Assembly: GCA_022539475.1 (NCBI GenBank)
Contig: VCMS01000225.1
Location: 44,128-108,127 of the forward strand
Direction: 5' to 3'
DNA from: Gracilaria domingensis
Taxonomy: Eukaryota > Rhodophyta > Florideophyceae > Gracilariales > Gracilariaceae
Length of the DNA stretch: 64,000 nucleotides
The notes beneath the pieces were generated by a model. The model worked only from the letters and a program-made list of their open reading frames with translations. It was not told where the DNA came from and ran no database searches. Position numbers and translations under genes: made by a program. Below are positions 31,477-39,033 of this stretch, in pieces. Positions within the stretch are counted from its first letter, which is position 1. Every line of letters starts with the position of its first letter.

Positions 31477-32907
31477 TCAGACGGATGATCCAATTCGTGT
31501 GACGGGCTCAAGCAGCGCCCGTCCATCGCCGTCCGCGGTCGTTTTTCTCAATCTCAAGTTGATCACCTTCTCGCCCGTCGCTCCGCTTCGCTCCCCGCAA
31601 GCGATGGAGCGGGCCCAGCACTGAGAAAGCCCATCCACAGTGTTTGGGCTTTGAACGTGTCCCCATCTGTACTTGAAGCAAAGCTGAATCGCCAGCCCAA
31701 ATACCACAATCGCCCCCACCTCGATCGCGCCAACGATGATGATCACTTCATCCACAATCGTTCTCTGCGACACCTCCTCTCCTGGGAGTATCACGGTCAA
31801 ATTGTCCGTTCTTGTATACAACACAGTTCGAATTGCGGTGAATAACCCTTCCAAAGTTCGCGGCAAAAGGGAGCCGGAGCCGAAGTCTGAGTCCACGACA
31901 TGTTCCGCAGTCACCAGTACCCGTTCTCGGAATTCTAGTGTTCCAAGTTTCTGCAGCACCACGTCGAGAGGCCCAATACTCACGTCGTAAACACTGGAGT
32001 TCTCACCCTTAGAAGAGTTTTCCCGCTGAGATGAAGACACGTCGTTAACATCCTTGACAACAGAGTAGTAATCGATCACATTTCCGCTGATGTTGTGGCA
32101 ATTAAACTGGAAATCGATGCCATTTGACCTATAGAATGACGGTAGAAAGCATTCAAAACCAGAAGCATTGGCAACGCTCACATTCACACTCTTCGGTTCG
32201 TAGGCTGTTTCATTTGGGAGGTAGAAGTCGCTTTCAAAAGATGGCTGGAGAACAACACGGGGACCCTCAACGAACGAGAAACTCAGTTTACCTCTCAGAT
32301 CCCCTGGTCTGAGCTCACCGTGCAGCAAGAAGTCCAGGTCGGCTTCACCAGGCAGTTCGCCTTTCGTTCGATAGATTTGTTTGTCGGTGCCGTCAATGCA
32401 GTTGATGAGCAGCAAGTCGTTTCTCGAAGAGTACGTGACGTTCCCAACGCTGGCAGTGACCCAACCGTCTTGATCCGTAAACGAACAACGATCGAAAACC
32501 AGTTGCGCCTGACCGCGAAGGTCATAGATTGAGCCATTTGCGTGATTGCTGTAATTTAACCAACCTAGTACTGGTTCAGAAACGAACGCGTTCTGCACAC
32601 GCTTGGTCACTAAATGATGATGGTCTCGAAAGTCCAGTCTCGTTTCCAGGTAGACTGGGATTGCAACGCACACCAGTCGAAGAAGAAAGAGCAGCGCATG
32701 CGACCATTGACGGCTGTAGAGACCCTCATTCCACAGAGGATAGGATAGTGAATGAACCCGAATATTCTTGTCTTTCTTGGCTGACGTGTGGGAAAAGAGA
32801 GAAGCGGCGTTGGCTGTGGCAGTAACGAGAATGGGAAATACCAGTAGTTCAAAGATAAGGAACAGCAACGCTGCCGTTCCACCATTTCCAAATGGCAGTT
32901 CGATCAT
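31477..32907 (-). CDS. membrane glycoprotein, family member 1
   Basis: 476 residues from the ATG at 32907. That start is chosen because the next residues, MIELPFGNGG, match MVEVPFASGV at the start of the paralogue at 33749; an upstream ATG at 32967 is not conserved. A first membrane segment (AALLFLIFELLVFPILV) lies at about 10-30. The conserved YPLWNEGL follows, then a second segment (ALLFLLRLVCVAIPVYLETR) at about 70-90. A large ectodomain comes next with many N-glycosylation sites and INCIDGTDKQIYRT. A third segment (VIIIVGAIEVGAIVVFGLAI) is near 400, and the basic tail contains NTVDGL. The family is not recognised. It looks like a surface receptor or channel-like protein, function unknown. 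A truncated pseudogene copy is at 17188. Confidence 0.75.
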   Translation of the reverse strand: MIELPFGNGGTAALLFLIFELLVFPILVTATANAASLFSHTSAKKDKNIRVHSLSYPLWNEGLYSRQWSHALLFLLRLVCVAIPVYLETRLDFRDHHHLVTKRVQNAFVSEPVLGWLNYSNHANGSIYDLRGQAQLVFDRCSFTDQDGWVTASVGNVTYSSRNDLLLINCIDGTDKQIYRTKGELPGEADLDFLLHGELRPGDLRGKLSFSFVEGPRVVLQPSFESDFYLPNETAYEPKSVNVSVANASGFECFLPSFYRSNGIDFQFNCHNISGNVIDYYSVVKDVNDVSSSQRENSSKGENSSVYDVSIGPLDVVLQKLGTLEFRERVLVTAEHVVDSDFGSGSLLPRTLEGLFTAIRTVLYTRTDNLTVILPGEEVSQRTIVDEVIIIVGAIEVGAIVVFGLAIQLCFKYRWGHVQSPNTVDGLSQCWARSIACGERSGATGEKVINLRLRKTTADGDGRALLEPVTRIGSSV

Positions 32908-33748
32908 TGTGAGTGACTCCAGGTCTGGGAGATAGTGTGGATGCGAAAGAATTTTGATCGATCGCATGCAGGTCTGTCTTCAACTCATGACAATGGAGCT
33001 TGGAGAGACATGCAAGATGGGGAGCACTATCTCAATGCTGTCTACTTCCGTCGAAATTCAGGACTTCGATTTGAACACCTCAGTTTTAATGCTTCCGTAC
33101 ACGTACGCAGCTATTGGAAACTGTGAGTTTTAATCCTTCGAACCCTGTAGTCCAACTGATTGACGGTGCGTGGTCAGTCGGTTGGACAAATTTGGAAGGA
33201 TTAAAACTTTCCATTTTCAAAGCCAACAGTAACTTACTAAGGTTGGCTTCGAAAGTGGGGTGAAATGGGGTGTGACGTTGTAGAAATTGGGGATCTAATT
33301 CTTGGTCTATTTTACGAATACAGCGTAGCACGTCATCTCAAACTACCCGAGTTCCCACAGTAACTGTTCCATATCGATCTGAAGCTACGAAGGTAAGTAT
33401 TGCGGACATTGTTTGGATTTAAGCCTCGTAACGCGCAAACAAACACACACCAAAATGCCCGCAAAAGTTCAAGCAACAGTTTTCTCGGGATAACAATAGG
33501 GTAGAAAAGGTGAGGTAATAATCTCCGAAGGAGATGTGGCTGTAAAATCAGCTGTTAATTTCGTACCTCCAACACGTATAGCTGTTTGCCGTTGGCAGAA
33601 CGGGATGCCATGCTTCCAGACGTTCGTCCTCGTACCTACGTACGTCAAGTCGTGCAACAAGACGTCATCTCTTAGAATTCTACTGAAAGGACGAACGTGG
33701 CAGTTTGGGATTAAAATTTATCGGAACCTTCAGTGGCCAACTCTCGTT
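32908..33748. other. spacer between the two membrane protein genes
   Basis: No supported gene. It contains the imperfect inverted repeat 33127-33207. ORF 33536-33907 on the plus strand overlaps the 3' end of the next gene and shows no motif. Confidence 0.4.
33127..33207. repeat. imperfect inverted repeat
   Basis: GTTTTAATCCTTC at the left and GAAGGATTAAAAC (with surrounding bases) at the right pair. Inner arms GTCCAAC and GTTGGAC also pair. The whole forms an 81-bp hairpin with mismatches. It could be a MITE remnant or a 3' or 5' transcript structure between the paralogous genes. Confidence 0.65.
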
Positions 33749-35146
33749 CTAATTTTCACTACTGGAATCGGATTCGGTGATCAAATCATGCCGTTTTGGA
33801 GCTGCCGGTTCAAGAAAGCTCGCTTTCTTGCCTTCCAAATCCTTCCTCAGCCTCAGAAGAACGGTGATACGCCGCCTCCCCACCTTCTGCGTACACGAAG
33901 CATTTGACTGTGCCCAGATTTCCGCGAGCCCATTTAGTGTGTTGGGCATTTCAATTTCTTTCCGTCTAAGCCTTGTGTATATCAACATTGTGAGGCCAAA
34001 CAAAAGCACAAAAACTACCTCTGTTAAGCCCAGGGCAATGAAAAAGTTTCCTATCTCAGTTCGACGTGATTCAGCGCCGTTAACTTCGACTGTCACATTA
34101 CTTGCTCTTGTGTACCAAAAACTTCGCAAGACATAATAAAAAAGTGCTAAATTTCTCGGTGAAGGCAGCGCAAAGCTCGCTTTCATCAACTGCTCGGCTG
34201 TGAGACGAGTGTCCTTGAACTGCAACCTTTCTACGTAGAACGTACGAAGCTCCATTGTTGCATTCATTGTACGAATAAGACTGGATTCATTCCCAGCTGT
34301 TCCAATCTGTTGAGGGGTAGAAGTGAAATTGATATCCTTCGTGCCGTAAAATTCGGTGACATTGCCACTCACCTTCTCGCAAATGGGACTCACCGATTCC
34401 ACTGGACTACGTGAGGGCTCGTGGAGAATCTTGTTATTGACACAGTTGAATCCTTGGGCATTCAGCATGGACAAGTTCTGGATTCGGAACACTGTAGCGT
34501 TTTGAGGAATGTCATAACCACTGAGATCATTCGGAAACTCCCGTCGTGGGCCTTCGATCCAGGTTATTCCCAAACCTATGACATGTTCGTACTTGGAAGG
34601 GTTCTCGATGGCCTCAACGTTAGGAAGGCTTCGGTATAGTGGCTTCCTAGTATCTTCGATGCACTGCACTTTCCCCCTGGATCCACTTGGTGCTGTAACA
34701 TTTGCAACTGTTGCAGTGAGCCATCCATTTCCGTCCATCTTCGTGCATTGGTCATAGACTATCACGGCTTCTGAATACCAAGTAAGTGAGTACTCAGACG
34801 ATTCGTGTGTTTTTGTTACTACGTAGGCGTTCTCGACGATTCTAGATACTGGCATGAACACACGACGAGACTCAAGCCTTGTCTCTATGTACACAGGAAT
34901 TGCAATAAAGACGACCCGAAGCAGAAGGAGAAGCTTGTGTGACCATTGATGACGTAAAAGCCCTTCATTCCAGAGCGGAAACTTCAAGGATTCCACCCGA
35001 ATTTCACGTCCGTTTTGCGCTTCTGAGTGCAGAAAGACGGCAGCGGCGCTGGAGGTGGAATAAATGAGCACGGGAAAGATTAGGAGTTCGAAGACAAGAA
35101 AGATGAAGGCAGCGACAACACCACTTGCAAAGGGCACCTCAACCAT
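33749..35146 (-). CDS. membrane glycoprotein, family member 2
   Basis: 465 residues, a paralogue of the gene at 31477 with the same plan. N-terminal membrane segment (AFIFLVFELLIFPVLIY) at about 12-30. FPLWNEGLLRHQWSHK leads to a second segment (LLLLLRVVFIAIPVYIETR) at about 72-92. The ectodomain has about ten N-glycosylation sites and several Cys (QCTKMDGNGWLTATVANVT, CIEDTRKPLYRS). The third segment (FFIALGLTEVVFVLLFGLTM) is at about 375. The cytoplasmic tail has PNTLNGLAEIW, parallel to NTVDGLSQCW in the paralogue, and an acidic Ser-rich end. The conserved tail motif suggests an intracellular partner. Function not known. Confidence 0.75.
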   Translation of the reverse strand: MVEVPFASGVVAAFIFLVFELLIFPVLIYSTSSAAAVFLHSEAQNGREIRVESLKFPLWNEGLLRHQWSHKLLLLLRVVFIAIPVYIETRLESRRVFMPVSRIVENAYVVTKTHESSEYSLTWYSEAVIVYDQCTKMDGNGWLTATVANVTAPSGSRGKVQCIEDTRKPLYRSLPNVEAIENPSKYEHVIGLGITWIEGPRREFPNDLSGYDIPQNATVFRIQNLSMLNAQGFNCVNNKILHEPSRSPVESVSPICEKVSGNVTEFYGTKDINFTSTPQQIGTAGNESSLIRTMNATMELRTFYVERLQFKDTRLTAEQLMKASFALPSPRNLALFYYVLRSFWYTRASNVTVEVNGAESRRTEIGNFFIALGLTEVVFVLLFGLTMLIYTRLRRKEIEMPNTLNGLAEIWAQSNASCTQKVGRRRITVLLRLRKDLEGKKASFLEPAAPKRHDLITESDSSSEN

Positions 35147-35948
35147 TCTGGCAGCAATATCCGATTCGGGCTTCGCACAGTGTTATGTGCAGAGGAGCAG
35201 TCCCAGGAGTTGAGGTACTGCGGTACCGACAGGTACCGCCAGGTACCGCCCAAGTACCGAGCGTACCATTTGCCTGTAGCCTTGTTGCTTCGAAATGCAC
35301 ATCATGCAGACCGTGAGACTGCGCTCACCCGTCTCTATTTCTCCGTGAAACGCAATTCTCGTTCAGAACTCTGAAAAAAATTTGTTTCCCGGTTGTCTGA
35401 CACTTGTGCCCAAATAGAACCTTTGAGTTTATAGCTATTTGCATAAGAAATTCAAATAAATTCATTTTCAATCAAAGTTTTGAAGCAAACAAAAGCGGAC
35501 TAAATTGAGACGATGTAAGGAGTGTCATTTAAATGAGGACTCATCCAGATGCATGTCCCTAGCACCGCTAGCAGCGTCACATTCAAGGAGGAAGAGCCAC
35601 CGAGCGGTACGGTTACAGTTACCCGGGGTTCATATAATTAAATTTGCCCCGGCAAGTGTAACTGTACCCCCCTAGCTGGCTGCCCTTCACACGCGGCCGG
35701 CCATTTCGTACCTGTTTATTTATTCTACGCCTTGTTGCAACACGCCTCAAAGGAGGCTTTCAGTTGAAACAAGGAGCAGCTTTGGCCGAATCCAGCTTGT
35801 AGAGTCACGCGTAGGTGACAACCAGAAAAGGACGGTATGTAGTACCTGCAGCTTTAGAGCACACAACCCAAGTTTGGGTAGTAAAATTGTGCTGCACAAG
35901 TTTTACTGACATCATTAGCACTGGAAACAACGCATACTACTACGTGTA
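35147..35948. other. intergenic region with GGTACC cluster and hairpin
   Basis: 800 bp without a gene. At 35213-35270 there are repeated GGTACCG(A/C)C units just upstream of the membrane protein gene, a possible regulatory cluster. At about 35610-35672 imperfect inverted arms (GGTTACAGTTACC...CGGGG with its near complement GCCCCGG...GTAACTGTACC) flank an AT-rich centre. Confidence 0.45.
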
Positions 35949-36704
35949 CTAGACTTCCAACAGTTCATACTTCAAGAAGCTTATGTCGCCAGGGACAACC
36001 GCCGCGCACTCGAACTTGCGCCCCGATGCGACTCTCACTCGTTTGCAGCATGCCTGCAATATCTGCAGCCCCAGTACATCATAGTCGCCCTGCTTTCTTC
36101 GACAGAGATTGCTCATCTGTTCCTGAGAATCCATCGCACAAAGCCTCACCGCCTCCACTTCCTCCGCGGTTTGCTCTTCGCTTCCACCCAACAGAAAACG
36201 CGCCCATCCCGTAGTAACCTCGTAAAATGCAAGTTGTGCACATTCGCACACAAAATCCACGCTCGACTGCAGCGAGTTTCTGGACAACGTCAGCTTGGAC
36301 ACACAGCTTTCGCGATCAAACGTGAACGGGCGCGTGTCAAGAGCGTCAGCTGCGGATAGGGGCGGATTATGTACGCATTCACTCAGTACGGGTTGTGCGT
36401 AGCGCTGGAAGAGTGTTGCGTTGAGGTAGCTGCAGTTGGTGAGGAGTGTGTCGTGGACGCGTGCAATGCAGCGCACGGTGGCGTTGCTTCTGCCGACAGT
36501 GTCCTGCGATGGTTGCGGGGCGTCGACGAACACCAAGGCGTTTGCGACTAGGAAGGAGCGCTTGCAGACGAGTGCGTAGGCGTTGCGGCTGCCTGCGCCC
36601 AAGACGCGCGAGAGCTCGACGGCGTCGTGCCATTTAAAGCCGGTCAAAGCCGGCAGGAGGCAGGCGGCGAGGGCGACGATGGATGCTAGGTTGAGGCGTG
36701 CCAT
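35949..36704 (-). CDS. secreted Cys-rich protein
   Basis: 251 residues from the ATG at 36704, chosen because it begins a signal peptide (MARLNLASIVALAACLLPAL). The open frame extends to 37340 but that part is low-complexity and partly LTR sequence. The mature protein has about 11 Cys (LVCKRS, VRCIAR, TNCSY, SECVH, ESCVSK, VCECAQ, LCAMDS, LCRRK, ACCKR, ECAAV) and three N-glycosylation sites (NAT, NCS, NAT). The Cys pattern suggests a compact disulphide domain. The family is not recognised. The gypsy element has inserted about 370 bp upstream (37073), close enough to affect its promoter. Confidence 0.7.
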   Translation of the reverse strand: MARLNLASIVALAACLLPALTGFKWHDAVELSRVLGAGSRNAYALVCKRSFLVANALVFVDAPQPSQDTVGRSNATVRCIARVHDTLLTNCSYLNATLFQRYAQPVLSECVHNPPLSAADALDTRPFTFDRESCVSKLTLSRNSLQSSVDFVCECAQLAFYEVTTGWARFLLGGSEEQTAEEVEAVRLCAMDSQEQMSNLCRRKQGDYDVLGLQILQACCKRVRVASGRKFECAAVVPGDISFLKYELLEV

Positions 36705-37073
36705 TCGGAGGCTGGGCGACTGGGTTCGATGGAGAGAAGGTGTTGTGGGAAGTGTTTGAAGATGTGGAGCTTGGCAGAGGCAGAAAGCGGTTGTTGGTGG
36801 TGGTTGTTTTACTTGTAGTCGCGGAGACGGCAACTTTTGCGAGAGTTTGTCGGTTGAGGTTGGAGGTTTCGGGCCACTTTGTGGCAGCGGTATGGCATTT
36901 GCGCGCAGCAGTGGGTGGAGAGGACGCAGAAGGACTAGGTTAAGTGTACCTAGTAGCTTGGTATGAAGGTATGTGAGAGGATGACAAAGCGTTCGCGCGC
37001 GATTGCTTCCAAGGGACGTGTCCGCCAACGGATCTTGCGACAAGCTTTTCTGGCGCTCAAATGGCAAGCGATC
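36705..37073. other. upstream region of the secreted Cys-rich gene
   Basis: Rich in GTTGTTG-type repeats on the plus strand. Ends at the gypsy insertion point (CGATC before 37074). Confidence 0.4.
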
Positions 37074-37370
37074 TGAAAACGCCATTTTTGTGATGGCGCC
37101 GGCGGTTACAGCCAAAGGGGGCAAAAACAATGAAAATAAAGTTTGCTCTCGTAGAGTACCAGTCCAATCGGACGAAGAAGCACTAGCCAAATATAAGCTT
37201 ACGTAGATAGAGTGCGGCAGAAGCCAAACAACAAAGCACGAACACAAGAACAGAAGAGGGATACCAAACGATAGGCGAGAAGATAAAGAAGAACAAACAA
37301 GGATAATATATGTAATGAGATATGAATAGAAATGTGTCACAACTGGACAATGAAAAGAGAGACCTGTGCT

Positions 37371-37871
37371 CTAATAGATAGTATTGTTCTTCTTCCTAAG
37401 GGTCGCACGATGGCGACGGCTTCTGTAGTGCACACGCAGATCGTGAGCTTCGGAGAACTTGATGTCACAAACCTCGCAGTGGATGTCCTGCTCGGTGTAG
37501 TTGGCGCGACGTACGGCTCTACGATGGCGTCGGCCTGCTTGGTGAACTTCAAGCTGGCGTTGACTCTGAACCTTAATGTCGCAGACGCGGCAGCGCTTTA
37601 GGATTTGCTTACGTGGCGGGGGGTTACGACGGCGCTTCTCCTTCTGGTGGGCTACACGAAAGATGTGGCGCTCGCGTGGCCCGTCAAGAGGCTGAACAGC
37701 CGACTTCTTTATCTGAGGAACGGGATCGGGGACTTCTTCTATACGCTCGTCCGGATCGACCACGGACGAATACTCGCTGGATGAAACGATAGACCTTGGC
37801 ACTTGATGTGAAACAAACGAAACGTTAGTAGTCACACAAAATGCCAAAAGAGTAGCTGTAGACAACTTACT
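37371..37871 (-). CDS. LTR-encoded protein with two U1/matrin-type C2H2 zinc fingers
   Basis: About 143 residues, spliced. Exon 2 is open from 37801 to 37371. It has an acidic N-terminal part (SSVVDPDERIEEVPDPVP), a basic stretch (KEKRRRNPPPRKQILKR), and two fingers of identical spacing C-x2-C-x12-H-x5-H: CRVCDIKV...VHQAGRRHR and CEVCDIKF...VHYRSRRHR, then a basic tail. This spacing is that of U1/matrin/JAZ-type fingers, which often bind RNA or double-stranded RNA. There is no ATG in this LTR frame. Removing 37802-37870 (GTAAGT donor, TACTAAC branch motif, AAG end) joins A to TG and makes one (CAAG-ATG-CC). The ORF lies downstream of the LTR TATA-like site, so it would be the first ORF of the element's transcript. 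The splice is inferred. Confidence 0.65.
   Translation of the reverse strand, partial: SKLSTATLLAFCVTTNVSFVSHQVPRSIVSSSEYSSVVDPDERIEEVPDPVPQIKKSAVQPLDGPRERHIFRVAHQKEKRRRNPPPRKQILKRCRVCDIKVQSQRQLEVHQAGRRHRRAVRRANYTEQDIHCEVCDIKFSEAHDLRVHYRSRRHRATLRKKNNTIY
37802..37870 (-). other. putative 69-nt intron in LTR leader
   Basis: On the minus strand it begins GTAAGT and contains TACTAAC followed by a pyrimidine-rich stretch, ending in ATCAAG. Its removal creates the start codon of the zinc-finger ORF. The 5' LTR copy (45891-45952) retains the same donor, branch motif and acceptor. Confidence 0.5.
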
Positions 37872-38497
37872 CTTGAACGATTGCCTCAGGGCCGTAGGTT
37901 AAGGACAACCTTACGCTGTATCACACAGTGCGTCTAGCAACAACAGGTGCAAAGCAACACTATGTGAGGAACAGAATCGCAACGCGAAAGAACCAGCAAA
38001 ACCAGGGACCAAGGCCGAAACGGGAAGCAATAGAACGGATGCAGGCAGCAGAAGGCCGCCAAACAGCAAGAAACGGGGAAAAAACGAAGATGACAACAAC
38101 AACGGTAGTTCAGGCAATACAGAATGGCAGATAGACCAACAACAGCGAAAGAAACCAACGAAGGGAACAAAAGAGACAAGAAAGGCCAAACAAAGCGGAT
38201 AATGAAAGGCAGAGTCACGCCTGCACAAGGCTAACCCAATGGAAGGGTGGTGCAGACGCTTTGCCTACTCACACAGGACGAGCCCAGACAGAGGGTCAGT
38301 GTGAGTGGCAGTGAGCGAGGGAGGGCGGTGAGACCAGGCCGCCAAGGGGAGAAGTAGAGAGAGAAGTAGGGGATGAGGAAAGGTTGAGGACGACAAAGGG
38401 AAAAGGAGAGAGGTTGGAAGGTTGTGGTGGGGTAGGGGGGAAGGTCGTCGAAGGGAAGTGGTCTGGCCGGAGTTGAGTCGGAGGCGACTGCTCCGGC

Positions 38498-38507
38498 CCT
38501 TTTATGC
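38498..38507 (-). promoter_or_regulatory. TATA-like box of gypsy LTR
   Basis: GCATAAAAGG on the minus strand. Immediately upstream lies the 18-bp inverted repeat 38510-38550. The same arrangement is present in the plus copy near 56643. Confidence 0.5.
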
Positions 38508-38509
38508 AC

Positions 38510-38550
38510 AACCGCACCGTCGATTCCAGGCGGGAATCGACGGTACGGTT
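38510..38550. repeat. 18-bp inverted repeat next to LTR TATA box
   Basis: Arms AACCGCACCGTCGATTCC and GGAATCGACGGTACGGTT pair with one mismatch around a 5-base centre. The position just upstream of the core promoter suggests a dimeric protein binding site. Confidence 0.7.
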
Positions 38551-38986
38551 GGCTTGGCCAATGGATGCGTTGTATCTACCGTACTAGCCTATAAGAGGCG
38601 TAGGTGGTAGATACTTTAAGCGCATATGCCGCCACAGGGGGCGCCTACGCAACGCAGTACACAGCGTGGAATGCACGTGTATTTGCGCAAGCGCAGGCGC
38701 CTCCTGTGGGTGACCACGAATTTGGCAATTGACAGCCGATGAGGTCGGGTGGTCAGCGTTGGAGCGCTCTCTGCCACTTAAGTAGACAATCTCATGTCGC
38801 CCTGCTTGTAGTGCGGCGCCTCCTGGCCACACGCAAGGTAGATTCTGCGTAGAAAACTAACTAAACCTAAGATAGGATTAACTATAATAAAGCATTTTTA
38901 AACTATATTCTGTATTACCGCTGCGTTGGGCACAACGCAGGAGTGTAGACACGCACACCTGTCCGTGTACCGTTTGACGGGCCACA

Positions 38987-39033
38987 CACCACCAAACCCA
39001 AACGACGCTACGCCGGGCGTCGTAAGTACTGGG
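38987..39033. other. 3' internal spacer of gypsy
   Basis: Short segment between the Pol stop and the 3' LTR, with a palindromic CTACGCCGGGCGTCGTA. Confidence 0.5.

Larger units (their letters stand above)
37074..38986 (-). repeat. 3' LTR of minus-strand gypsy (about 1.9 kb)
   Basis: TG...CA bounded. In transcript direction it has an 18-bp inverted repeat (38510-38550) and a TATA-like CATAAAAGG (about 38498-38507). A long pyrimidine-rich leader follows, then an intron-like segment (37802-37870) and an ORF with two zinc fingers. It ends in GGCGTTTTCA. The clean 1.9-kb copy is the best reference for the family. Confidence 0.9.

Noticed and set aside
36705-37340. N-terminal extension of the secreted Cys-rich protein
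   Set aside because: Low complexity and running into the gypsy LTR; the ATG at 36704 begins a clear signal peptide.
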